NCBI GenBank assembly: GCA_020205615.1
Contig: CM035173.1
Span: 32,580,293-32,644,292, forward strand
Source: Panax quinquefolius
Lineage: Eukaryota; Streptophyta; Magnoliopsida; Apiales; Araliaceae
DNA length: 64,000 nt
Direction of reading: 5' to 3'
The notes beneath the pieces are model-generated. The model did no database searches, had not been told where the DNA came from, and saw only the letters and a list, made by a program, of their open reading frames with translations. Positions 21,337 through 32,954 of this stretch are shown piece by piece (positions within the stretch are counted from its first letter, which is position 1; every line of letters begins with the position of its first letter). The position numbers were made by a program, and so were the translations under genes.

Positions 21337-24300
21337 ATGCACAGCCAAATCCAACCACCCATCACCACCACCACTACTAAAGATAACAAACCCACCAGCA
21401 CCGCCGTGTACTACCTCTTCGCCACCATCATTTTCTCTCTCCTTTTCATCCTATATCTCTCTACATCCCCCTCACAGCCCCCACCATCTCTCTCCTCTGA
21501 CCCTTTCCTTTACCCGGACCACCAATCCTCCCTCCACCAGAACCACCACCGCCTCCTGTTCCTCAACCACCTGAACCCCAATAACTTATCTGCACCTTCC
21601 CTCCATCAATTGCCTACTTCATCTCCGGATCCAAAGGTGATTCGGGTCGGATTCTGCGGCTCCTCCTCTCCAGTTACCACCCTAGAAACCAGTACCTCCT
21701 CCACCTTGATCTATCTGCTTCCAAGGCTGACCGTGACTTTTTAGCCCTCACTGTCCAATCAATTACCATTTTTAAGGCTGCCCGGAATGTTAATGTGATT
21801 AGCAAGGCTGATTTCGCCAACCCGAAAGGCTCAACTTCCATTTCATCCACTTTACATGGTGCTTCTATACTTCTACGGCTTTCGGATAATTGGGACTGGT
21901 TCATCAATCTTTCTGCTGCTGATTACCCACTTGTCACTCAAGATGGTATTTTTATATGTTTTTTTATTGGGATTATTTATTGAAGAGTTTGGTAGTTAAT
22001 TTTCTAAGGTAGTTTTTTTTCTTCCGTCTATTCTTGATTATGCATTTATCTTAGCTATGGTGGATTGTTGAGGCATTGCTTGTGCAGGCTTTGGATTTAT
22101 TACTGAATTTTTTATGCAAATTTTATTGATGCCTGATTGTGCATTCATCGAGTTATGTGTGTAATTGTGACATTATGTGTGTTTTGGGTTTTGTTATTAA
22201 TTTTGTTGATTCTTGATTGTTCATTCATCTTAGTGATGTGGGGTTTTGTGGATTGTGTTGTATTGTGGATTTATTGTTGAAGAATGTCACAAAATTTCTA
22301 TTCTAATTGATATTGCATTTCATCTTGTGATGTGGGTTTTGTGGCATTCTATGATAGTTGGCGTTGAATGATTTTGTGTGAATTTTGTTTTAGTTTTTGA
22401 TTGTGCATTAACTAAATAATGTGGATTTTGTCTGATTTCAGATCTTCTTCACATTTTGTCATATCTGCCTAAAGATCTGAATTTTGTGAATCACACAAGC
22501 TACATTGGCTGGAGAGAGTATGAACAAAACCTTTCCTATTGTATATGTTGTTGTTATAGCATTAGAACAATGGGGTTGATATTGCAATGGAGTTTAATTA
22601 TGAGTGTCATGGTGTTGCAGATCTCGCAGGTTGAAACCAATAATTGTTGATCCTGGACTCTATCTTTTGCAGAAAAATGCTATGTTTTATGCTAGTCAGA
22701 AGAGAGACTTGCCAGACGCATACCGGCTATTCACAGGTATGTCTCTATGTACTACCATGCTATGATTTTAAATCTCAAAGTAGTAATAAATTAGCTTTTC
22801 AAGGTGAATGCTGAACGGTCAATACCATATGCTGTATTGCATTTTGATAAAATGGAGTGGCACAAAATACATCTAGTATAATAATTATACTTTCTCTGAC
22901 CCCCACTATAAATGATAGTAATAGTTTGGTGTTTTCGGCATAGATTTGAACTTTTGAAGGCATTCCCAAAACATTAATACCTTATATTTTCAATATCTTC
23001 CTTTGTGGTCTTAATATATGTATATTGATTTTTTCAGTTATATAACAAATTACTTATAATATGATATATAAATATGTTTAAGCGCATCTTAAATTCCCTG
23101 CCGAAAACCTCCAACTCTTGGTATCTTTTGAATTTGGATGGAGGGAGTATTGTACAACTAACAATACTAACATCTGTTGGCTAGAGCAATATTACACAAC
23201 TTCTGAAAACTAACTATCGTGTTCAATCCAAAAATACATTAAGATGAGAATGAGGAGCTGAATTTCTGACGAACACAATGTTGGAGTTGGTATAGGCTGT
23301 TGGGATTTGGTATCAATTGCGGAGTGCCAACTAGTGGGTGTTCTCAATTCTCAGGTGTGTTCCTAAGAAGATTTGTTAGGTTCGTGAAAGTAATTAGAAG
23401 GGCCTCATCAAGTCCTGTATGATTTAGGGGGGAGTGGTTTCGTGATTAATACTATAGTATAGTCGTCTCCTTGTAGCTATATAATATTACTTCTGGCATG
23501 TGTAACCAAGCCTGGCAAAATATGGATTTAGTTGGTTATAGTTTTCACAGTATAGGTTATGGGTCCATTAAGAACTAAAATCACATTATCAACTTTTAAT
23601 ATAGGTAATATGGTTTGGGCCCATAGGTCTAATCTAGGTCAACCCATTTTTTCATATAACTTAGTATTATTATGGTAATCAGTTGAAAACAGTACATAGA
23701 TAACCGGCAATTGGAGCCAAGATAATTTCACAATAGTTATTTGGATTATCAATTAGATCATTTTATAACAGAATCTTATTACCATTTTTTTGACATTTAA
23801 TTTGCTCTATCTTGATCTAAAATATTCACTAATACTTAGATTTCGCCAAAATTTCATTTACTGAATCTACTGGAAGCGTGATTTCCTCTACTGGTGGGAG
23901 TTTTGTAGACTTTTTTTAATATGGAAACTCGTTAATTATGTATATTATGAATAATTCATAACAGTAGGCTTTTCTGAGAGAGGGAGTGAATTTGGGAGGG
24001 AGAAAATTTTCTGGAGAGAGAAAATTTAGTATTTTAGAGAGAATTAAATATTTTTAGAAAGAGAGTATGAAAAAAATTATAGGGATAGAGTGAAGGTGCA
24101 AGATTAAATCATTGTTTAAGACTAACCTTTCTTTGTACCTTTAAGAAAAAGGGAAAAATTAATAATCCTGCCAAGCATGCCGTATTACTATTTAGAAGTT
24201 GAATGGTGCTAGTTAAATTTACATTCGTCGCTCTTTTCTTTTTCTTTCGTTTTTTCATTTTTTTATTTATTAGTAAATGCTCATTTATCTTCTAAGTAAC

Positions 24301-25318
24301 TAGCTGCTGCACATTTCATTTGATTTATCTCAAGTTCTTTATATCTTTCTAGCTTTCGATTTTTACATGGAGCAATAGTTTTGTTTATTTAGATGGCTGT
24401 TTCAACTTAGTTGACAAATTGTAATAGTTTTCTGATGGGAGATGAGCATAGGATTGATTTTGATTGAAGCTTCAAACTTCGAAGTTAGGGAAATAAAAAT
24501 TGGGAAAAGGAAATAGTGATAGCTTAGAAATTAGGTTTCATGCTGAGACTTGATCCTGACATGTGGGTTTTGGACTTGTTTCTAATGTCAGTAGTCAAGA
24601 AGACTGACCTTTACAGAAAAAAACCCATATGATGCGTTTTGCTGTCTAAACCTAAAATTTGGGGAGCTCAACTTTATGCTACTTGTAGTTGTAGTTTTAA
24701 TCAATTCATATGAAGCCAAGTGTACCTGTTAAGTGCTGGTTTGTTGTTATTTGAAAAATGAAACCTTTATTGCCTACCAAACCAACAATTGATTTGTTTC
24801 TTTTTGCAGGTTCAGCAGCTGGTATATTGAGTCGCAAGTTAATTGAGTTTTCCATCTTAGGTACAGAAAACTTAGCCAGGACTCTACTTATGTACTTATC
24901 AAACACTCCTTCATCCCAATCTGTGTACTTCCCAACTCTTGTATGTAATTCTGAGCAATTCAATAGAACAATTATCAACCACAATTTGCAGTATTCTGCC
25001 TTTGACACGAGACAGGAACCCCGCCCTCTCAATTCCAGTGATTTCATTGACCTTAACCATAGTGGAGCTGCCTTTGCCTCTCCATTTCTCCCAGATGACC
25101 CAGTTCTTGACCATATTGACCAGAAAATTCTGGGTCGAATGCCAGGAAAACCGGTTCCTGGTGGTTGGTGTTTAGGCGAGTCTGGAAATGACACATGTAT
25201 TGAATGGGGCAATGCTGAGGTTTTGAGGCCAGGTCCGGGAGCAAGAAGACTCGAGAAGATATTCATTGAACTACTGTCGAATGGAACGACTCATTCTCGT
25301 CAATGTGTATCAGAATAA
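21337..25318 (+). CDS. GT14 family glycosyltransferase (beta-glucuronosyltransferase GlcAT14-like), 4 exons, one-base frameshift in exon 1
   Basis: Exons by canonical GT..AG borders and family alignment are 21,337-21,945, 22,442-22,517, 22,621-22,736 and 24,810-25,318 (stop TAA). The N-terminus is a short cytoplasmic tail, one membrane segment (residues ~23-42) and a proline/serine stem, a type II Golgi topology. The catalytic part shows family landmarks: FISGSKGDSGRILRLLL, YHPRNQYLLHLDLSAS, NLSAADYPL, DDLLHIL, GWRE/SRRLKPIIVDPGLY, LFTGSAAGILSR, GAAFASPF and PGGWC. Plant GT14 members add glucuronic acid to arabinogalactan-protein glycans. Tail and catalytic part are in different frames: one base appears missing in the CCTTCCCTCC stretch near 21,596-21,602. 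With it the coding length is a whole number of codons (436 residues, normal for the family), and all other exons are clean. A sequencing error at a C run is more likely than a dead gene, but a real frameshift cannot be excluded. Confidence 0.88.
21946..22441 (+). repeat. Intron 1 of the GT14 gene, built of degenerate tandem units
   Basis: At least four degenerate copies of a TTGATTGTGCATTCATCTTA ... GTGATGTGGGTTTTGTGG unit, spaced about 80-120 bases, fill most of the intron. The donor is GTATTT and the acceptor is TGATTTCAG. Confidence 0.6.
22888..23149. mobile_element. Stowaway/mariner-like MITE in GT14 intron 3
   Basis: The left end TACTTTCTCTGACCCCCA and the right end GGATGGAGGGAGTA are inverted and resemble the CTCCCTCCGTCCC termini of Stowaway/mariner MITEs, with TA at both borders. 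About 262 bases, no open frame. It lies inside the 2.07-kb intron 3 (22,737-24,809), otherwise featureless AT-rich sequence. Confidence 0.5.
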
Positions 25319-26620
25319 TATGTCACCAGAGAACCAGAATCACAAGTGTAGATAGATTTTAGAAGGGAGGAAGGAAGAGAAAATGACCCGTGAGGGATTG
25401 CTTTTTAAGTTTTAACCTTGTGCATATTGAAATTCTTTGTTAACTCAGTTCATTGAAGGTGAGAATTGTTGTATTCAGACAAATCAGATTTACATCTGTT
25501 CAAGGCAGTAGAAAGAAAATGATATTCTTGCACCTTCTGTCATTCACGAGGGAAAATAATATTTTGACAAGACTCGTATCCCAACCAGTTGGAAATTTCA
25601 TTTTCATGCTCTTCCTCTTCCCATCTTCTATGAGTGCTATTATTTAAAGCAAGAAATTCCAGAAATCAGGACAAGTTTCAAAAGAAAAACGAGAAGTAAA
25701 AGATACCAGTTTTTCAGAATTGTACTTGGCAAGAATCGCGAGCAGGTGTTCGCCAATGCCTCCACTCGCCACACCCCACACTGACCGTAGCACAGCACCA
25801 AGAAAAGAATATTAAGTTTTTGGGTTTCAAACATACATGTAAATGCCTTTTGGATATTTTCAAAATGTTTTCATGTGAAAATATCGTCATGATAAATAAC
25901 AAAAAAGTGAAAGATTAATATACATAAATAGGTCTACGACTTACTTTTGAATCAAGGTAAATTCTAAACATGTATGTTAGTGTCTTGTGTACGCGAACGC
26001 AAGACACGAGCTCTCGGCTCGGCTCCAATTCATTTAACCATAAGTATACAAATACCTACCAATTCTAAACTTTTTTTGATGGGAATGGGATGCTCCATTG
26101 TGACAATACATTTACTAAAACTTTCTTGGTTTAAGCTCAGTTTACTCCAAAATCTGTCAGACCCAGGATTCCCAATTTCAAGTATACACCAAGAATTCAA
26201 TTCAAAACCCACCAAGAATTTAACAAAATGAACAGAAATTCGAATATACATAAAGTTTCCATTTTGTTGATGGTGACTGACCTTGCATTTTATTTTTATT
26301 TTTTTATAAAGGAAAATACTTATGCTACAAATCTATATCCATAACTAAATTCCAATAATCTGGTAAATAAATTTCAATTAGCTGCTGCTGCCGCCGCCCA
26401 GTTGCAACGAATTTTATTGTGTTATTAATATAATATTTGTGTCATTAAAAATATATTTAGAGAAATTAAAGAATTAAAGTATTGGAAGGGATTAAAAGTG
26501 TGTGATCTTTTTCACTTTTCTCCATAATAATTAAGAGAAGGCTGATTATTCAATATTTGCTCACTACATAAAACAAGAGGGAGTCATAATTTTTTCAAAA
26601 ACTTTACGTGGACATGGAAA
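25319..26620. other. GT14 3' flank and spacer
   Basis: It begins with the presumed 3' untranslated region. Small frames on both strands (25,453-26,251) have no family resemblance and are not accepted. A short GC-rich patch lies at 25,735-25,805. Nothing else is recognised. Confidence 0.5.
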
Positions 26621-26743
26621 TTGGACATGAAAATTGAATATAAGCGTATTTGAATTTCACTTAATTATATTTTGACCCCCAATGGTGATAAAAATATAAA
26701 TAAATAAAATTCAAATATACTCATATTCAATTTACATGTCCAG
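26621..26743. mobile_element. Small palindromic MITE, copy 1
   Basis: The inverted arms of about 55 bases start TTGGACATGAAAATTGAATA and end ...CAATTTACATGTCCAG, with a TTTTGACCCCCAATGG centre. A second copy with the same centre (AGGGGGTCAAAATATAAATA) lies at 52,874-53,022. Confidence 0.65.
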
Positions 26744-27129
26744 CTAGAAGAGCTCTAATTTTTAACTCCTATTGATATATTGACATTTCCACCTTAGTTA
26801 ATTTAAGGTCCACTACCAAATACCCAAATAATGAAAAACAAAATGTCATAATTTAGGGGTAGATTTTTATCTTTATAATGTAATGGTCATATGTTCAAGT
26901 TAGCGCAGTTGAAACAATCTGAATTCCAAGTATATTTTTTAGTCATCTTAATCCACCACATGTTCATTCAAAAGGTCATGACTGAAAATATTATTATTAG
27001 TAATTTAATTTCTTATATATAGATAAATTTTTTTCATATTTTTCGATATATGATCAAAGTGTTACAACAGTTCTCTCTTAAATTTTATTCGTCGCTAAAG
27101 ATAATCCCGCATCTGTAAATACCCAAGAT

Positions 27130-27132
27130 AAA

Positions 27133-27169
<37 letters not shown>

Positions 27170-27523
27170 AGCTTCCATCCATAAAGAATCCTGCCATATG
27201 CAAGATCTGCAACACTTTTGGACCGTTGATAAACTTATTGGAAAATTTGATTGAAACATAAATATACCCAAACCAGAATAACTTGCATCTTAGCTTTTAT
27301 TTTAATATGGCGACCCCACCAAAAGTCAATACGTGTTTGTCGGTTTGTTTAACTTAAACCAACTTTAATATTAAATAATACAACCTGCGACATGCAAAAT
27401 TGTATATAAAAAAAAAAAAAAAATCCTAAACTGTAACAAGCTCTTACTAACTAAAAAAAAAAAAAAAAAAAAAAATATTCAAACCGTAATGCTCTTACGA
27501 CTAAAGTAACAAGCTCTTACGGC

Positions 27524-27567
<44 letters not shown>

Positions 27568-27770
27568 AATAATTCTTTACTATTGTAAAAAATAAAAATG
27601 TTTTTAAACAAATGTTTTTATAACATATTTTATAACAAAAATAAAAACATTTGTTATAAAAAAATATGTTTTTAACAAATGTTTTTATAACATATTTTAT
27701 AACAAAAATAAAAACATTTGTTATAAAAAAATGTTTTTAACAAATGTTTTATAACAAATATTTTTATTTC
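27130..27770. repeat. Simple repeats and hairpin-forming AT tandem units
   Basis: (TA)n lies at 27,138-27,167, poly-A at 27,410-27,474, and (TA)n at 27,531-27,563. Then two tandem units of about 80 bases (27,600-27,765) follow; each can fold on itself because AACAAATGTTTTTATAAC is answered by its reverse complement. No gene. Confidence 0.75.
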
Positions 27771-27904
27771 ATTTTTTTTTATTTTATTTTTTATTTTCTA
27801 CTTATGGAGCTTAGACTTATCTAGCTTTTATACTTTTTTTTTTTTATTTCCTAGAAGAGAAGCTTGTCTTAAAATAATATTTTTTTTTTTTTTCCTTCTT
27901 TTCT

Positions 27905-28242
27905 CCATTATATGTTATGACTTCAAATTAAATTAAAATAAAAAAAAAATAACCCTACGTAGATAAATAGCTGTCACTACCAAGGAAAAAAAAAATTGGA
28001 TATACCAACTAAGAAATACCTTGTGATTCGAACTCGCAACCTCATGCACCAAATACCGTCGCCATATATGACCACCCGAGGCAAACTACCAGACTGCCTA
28101 AATTGCTAAGTTTAACCAAGATATATACTTATAGAAAAACTTCACCATCCCCAAAAATCTATATTCTTGCATTACTATATATTACGATTTATTATTATTA
28201 ATAAATCTATATTATTAATTGGATTTTTCTAAATAGAAATAA
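27905..28242 (+). repeat. Left terminal inverted repeat of the Mutator-like region
   Basis: It matches 35,789-36,050 in reverse complement along most of its length, and 32,455-32,700 directly over its outer two thirds. It contains GATTCGAACTCGCAACCTC, which resembles a tRNA B-box on the minus strand. Confidence 0.7.
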
Positions 28243-28739
28243 GTTAATATCTATATTTATTATTATCCCTTTAATATGTTTTCTTATCTTTGTAATAATA
28301 TCAATAAAAAGATTATTAATATATTAAAATAAATATCATTCTTTAATAAAATATAAATAATGATCATTATAAATCTTGTATTATTAGTATTAATAATTTT
28401 ATTATTAAGCAATGATTATTAGTAATGATTTTATATATTAAGCAATGATTTTATTATTAAGAAATGATTTTATTATTAATAAAACTAGTTCAATTAGTCT
28501 AATAAGTAATGATGATAATTTTTCAAGTCATTTCAGAAATTAATTTACTTATCGAATTTATAAAAGTAGTGAAGTATTATTATAATAATAATAATAATAA
28601 TAATAATAATGTGAGTATCAATATTAGAAGTACATATTATACCAATACTAATCTTGCATAACATTAAGAGGAATAAATACATATTACATGTTCATTTTCA
28701 TAAAATAAAAAAACATAGAATGATTAATACAATTGACGC

Positions 28740-31104
28740 CTATTTTTTTGGCTCAGAATCCCTAGCACTCGATAGTGATTTCGCTTATCGTGGTTCCGCT
28801 TTCAAAGCCACAAATTGCACATTTTCATGAGTTTTAGAAGGAATGATTTTCTCGAGTGCACTCTCAATCTTGATTGTTTTTTGCGGCCCTTTGTTTGAGA
28901 AATATTAGGCGGCAAATACTCTTCTTCTTCTTCCACCTCTCTGCATCTTCATCGTCATTATCGTATCCCATATCATGATTTGATCTCCATTGTCAATCAA
29001 TGTCGCCATCCGCCAGATTCAAAGAATATTCTCATCCGGATCATAATTGGTCAACCAACTCTTTTCCTCGTGCATTCGGGCCAAGATGGTTTTGTAACCT
29101 CGGAAGCAAAGTCGCTTTTTCGCTAACTCCCCGGTAATCACTCATCAAATGATTATAAATAAGCGCGTTGCTTGATTTTGTTCAAGTCGCAGATGTGGAG
29201 TTAAAGAGTAAGTCTTCACCATTGCTTTTGTTCGGCGTCTCTTGTCAATCGATGAAGGATCATGCCATTGGTATTTGTGAAATACTCTTTGCTATGAAAT
29301 ATCTCAAGATGTGCTGCATAATTCACCGTAGAGTGAAAAACATTTGGCGCTATATGTAACCGATCCCATTGTCGATTGTTGACAACTTCTTTATCTTCCA
29401 CCACTTTCGGTTGCATCGATTATACATCGCATAAACCTTAGTATCGATGACACACAACTCACTAAGTTTACGAACATTGTATTTTCATGGAATCGACGAA
29501 TTGACGTTGAAACGTCTAAACATCTCTTTGTGTACACTTATGCAGCGTGAACTTCTAAAGATGAACCCGAGTACCATAATCCTTTTTACGATGTTTTGTT
29601 ATGTAGTACCTTCCTCTCCCTCGATAAAGCTGTCTTTCTACACCTTTTGACTCTGCGAAGACAAAACATAGCATACACTGTTGATGCATTAACATACTCA
29701 TCAAAAAGGCATTCATGCTCTCGCTTCTTCCAAAGCCGGTAGTCATTCACGGCAAAATATCTCTTTGTATATACTTTGGAATCCATTTCGCCGTACATCA
29801 TACAAACTTCCAAGCCATTCATTAATATACAATTCATAGGAACTTATCGTATATATGCCAACGCTTCTTCAAATTCCTCGATGGACAATGAGTTATACAC
29901 ACGGTTGTTAAAATCATTTTTGAACGATGGGTGCTCATAATAAACATGATGCATTTTTCGTGAAATTTATTGCTAATATGCCAAGAACACAATAAATGAT
30001 AACTAGTTGGAAGTACCATAGTAATAGCATTACTCATAGCTCTCTGTCTTGATCGGTGATGATGGTTGTAGGTGCCTTGTAGTCCATGGCTTCAAGCCAC
30101 GTGTCATATACCCAAACGAAAGTGTCCTCTGTCTCATCTCGTAACGGTGCAAATCCAAACAATATAGATCGATAATGGTGGTTGACCCGTAAGAATGGAA
30201 AACAAACGGCATGCCCATACTTATTTGTCCCAGGTATGTATTATCAAATGTCACAACGCCTCCGAACCGCTGATATATAAACCTCGACGAAGGCCAACCC
30301 ACGTAATACAAGCTATGCGGTTGTTTTCACCCAAGTTTCACTCGGAAAAAAATTTCTTTGGCACTTCCGGATGAAGTTTGTTCAAATGATTGACAAAGAC
30401 ATGCATCGCTTTCATCTGCGAAATCACGCCTTAAATCTCGCACCACATTCTCAACATTAGTAGTAGAAAGGGAACATTTTTGGCAACCCACCTCCCATTG
30501 TGCTCAAAACATTCATCATCTTACTAGACCAATCAATTTGACTTATTTAAAGTGTCAATTAAAGTTCTTACAGCAGAGAGTAATATTTCCGTGAGTCTCG
30601 ATCAAATGTACTTTGGTGGGGGTCAACTAAGTGATGATTGTGCTCTAATTCAACAGAGAGATATCGCCAATTGTCCTCTTTTCTTATCATGGACAACATA
30701 TATTCTAGCTTTGCACATTGTTATTCTATAGAGTCTCTCTGTGCAGTTATTTTATTACTACTATCTTCATCATCGTAAACTCTTGCTTCGACAAATGGTG
30801 TAAACTTTCTTTACATACATCTTTGCTAGATCCGATATCATTCAGATTAGCATGTTTATGACTTAGTTGCAATTCTAATCTCAAATCCATTTTTGCGAAA
30901 GATATGATCTATAAAATATTCAACCTCTTCCAACGTACAAAATAACAAACCAACGTACGGAACAATATCAGATTTATTACTGTCAACTTCACTAACAAAT
31001 TCAGATGTATTATATGACATTTTGAAAAACTTACTTGTCAATAATAGTGATGAATTTTGCTCGATCAGAACTTCAACTTGATTTTCTGAAGTGAAAGTGG
31101 GCAA
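28740..31104 (-). pseudogene. FAR1-related / MULE transposase remnant A
   Basis: Broken minus-strand frames follow the order of a FAR1-family protein. The N-terminal FAR1 DNA-binding start is at 31,104-30,856 (VPYVGLLFCTLEEVEYFIDH, NGFEIRIATKS). The MULE core with SSRFIYQRFGGVVTFDNTYL and GMPFVF is at 30,311-30,030. A region with LLCSWHISNKF is at 30,037-29,834, and FDEYVNA and SESMNAF lie in overlapping frames at 29,837-29,555. A decayed SWIM-like region is at about 29,416-29,216, and a C-terminal LPPNISQTKGRKK tail near 28,880-28,920. FAR1-type proteins are Mutator-like transposases or their domesticated derivatives. Here several frameshifts and stops separate the parts, so it is dead. The first Asp of the catalytic triad (VTFD) is still present. 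Confidence 0.75.
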
Positions 31105-31574
31105 CCAGATGAAACAAATTATGAGTAGAGGAGAAAAGAGATAATAATATCAGAGAACAAATTCTATGGAAGGATAAGAAGATAACTTGATAATATAGCA
31201 GCTTCCTAGACAATATTTAAAGGTAAAAAGATCAGCCGGTACAACTAGTAGCGGTTAATGCTCAAGAAGTCAAACTAATGTACTTTTCCCATATAATCAA
31301 TGTCAGCTTTGTTCTATTCCCATAGTATGTTGTATTATTATGTTTACTACTTATTCACCGAACATTGTTTATAATAATAATAATAATAATAATAATGATA
31401 ATAATGATAAAAAAAATAATAAAAAGTACATGTTCGCCAGAATTTTGGAGCGGCTTTGTACTCAATTCATAATTATAATAGAATAACAATAATAATCGTA
31501 AAATTATAATAAAATAATGAGAAATTTAATTTGGGGAGATGGAATGTTTAAAGATATATTCAAATCCAAGGTAA

Positions 31575-31690
31575 GATATGTATTACCAGGCAAGTGGTGC
31601 TTTCGGGTGGTCATATGGCGAGGTATTGGTGCATGAGGTCTCGAGTTCGAGTCTAGCTAAAGCAATGAAAAATTGATTTATTCGGTAATT
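31575..31690 (-). repeat. Inner inverted-repeat relative with tRNA-like B box
   Basis: It contains GGTATTGGTGCATGAGG and GAGTTCGAGTC, the reverse complement of the core of the left terminal repeat. It could be the right end of a smaller element containing the transposase, or a SINE-like piece shared by the repeats. Confidence 0.45.
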
Positions 31691-31985
31691 ATAGCCTCTC
31701 TAAAATTGCGTAAAAAAACAAATATTTTTTTTTTTTTTAAAACCGTTATAGCTTATAACCTAAACCTGCATAAAAAACAAATATTTTTTTTTTTCTTTTT
31801 TTTCAACCGTTATAGCCTCTCTAACTGCATAAAAAACAAAATTTTTTTTTTTTTTAAAAGAATTATAGCCTCTAAACTACTTGCATAAAGAACAAAATTT
31901 TATCACTTTTGACCACTTTTCGCACATTTGCCTCGAAAATGCACTTTTGACCACTTTTACTTGCACATTTGCCTGGAAAGAACAC
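31690..31985. repeat. Two short tandem arrays
   Basis: Four units of about 50-60 bases begin TTATAGCCTCTCTAA, contain TGCATAAAAAACAAA, and end in T-runs (31,692-31,890). Two copies of a ~45-base unit CACTTTTGACCACTTTT...GCACATTTGCCT follow (31,899-31,985). The ORF at 31,673-31,888 is array translation. Confidence 0.7.
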
Positions 31986-32454
31986 ACTTCGGTGAAACTA
32001 AAAAGTCGAGACATTGATTTGAATTTGGTCCTAAATTAATTCAATATGTAGGACATTTGAAACGAGAGCTTATTTAAACGCGTCTATTCAATTACATCTT
32101 GTGCAAACTAAAGTTCACTTGCCAAGCTAGATAAAATAAAAATATGAGAGAATAGAGAGGAGTATTTCCATTACAAGAGGGACTCAAAAAACATGGTCTC
32201 GAATCCATTTATTATATTCAAGACACAGAATTTTTTGTAAGATATATTGTTATTGGTACTCCATTTCATATCATTATTTGCGCAGACATGTAAGATAATA
32301 GTTTTATCACTTCATGTTATTATTTGAATTAAAGGGATATAATACCGTGTTGTATTTGTTTTTTGTTGTCATTAATGCATGTTATAACAAATGTTTTTTT
32401 TATTTCCCATTTATTGAAGCTGGACTTGTTTAATTTAATATTTTTTTTTTTTCT

Positions 32455-32700
32455 TCTTTTCTCCATTATATGTTATGACTCAAGAATTAAAAAAAAAAAA
32501 ACTTATTGTTATAAGATACTTTATCACTACCAAGAAAAAAAATTTGGATATACCAACTAAGAGGCTTATTGAATGCATTCTGAACTCGCAACCTCATGCA
32601 CCAATACCTAAATCGTATGACCCCGAGCACCACACGCCCTATAGTTGCTAAGTTTAACCCAAGGATATATCCTTATTCCAAAGGTACTTCAATTGTTCAC
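32455..32700 (+). repeat. Inner direct relative of the left terminal repeat
   Basis: It repeats CTCCATTATATGTTATGAC, GGATATACCAACTAAG, GAACTCGCAACCTCATGC and TTGCTAAGTTTAACC in the same order as 27,905-28,130, then diverges. It immediately precedes the PMD gene remnant. Confidence 0.65.
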
Positions 32701-32954
32701 TTATTGCTTTTTATTTATTTTTCTTCTTATTGTTTTATTTTAATAGTTTACTGCTTTACTAGTTTTTAATGCATGTTAATATTATTACATTATATACATG
32801 CATATTATTATTATGTATTATGTTGTTCAGTTTTAATGCATGTTAGTGTATTATTATTATCACATTTTCGTGACATACGTTATGTTACTTCAACTTCATT
32901 TTAAATGCGTGCTCTTAATACTAATATGGAATTGATGTATTTTTTAGGTAAAAG

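Noticed and set aside
24706..25266. 186-residue minus-strand ORF over GT14 exon 4
   Set aside because: It is the antisense shadow of a coding exon with clear family motifs on the plus strand.
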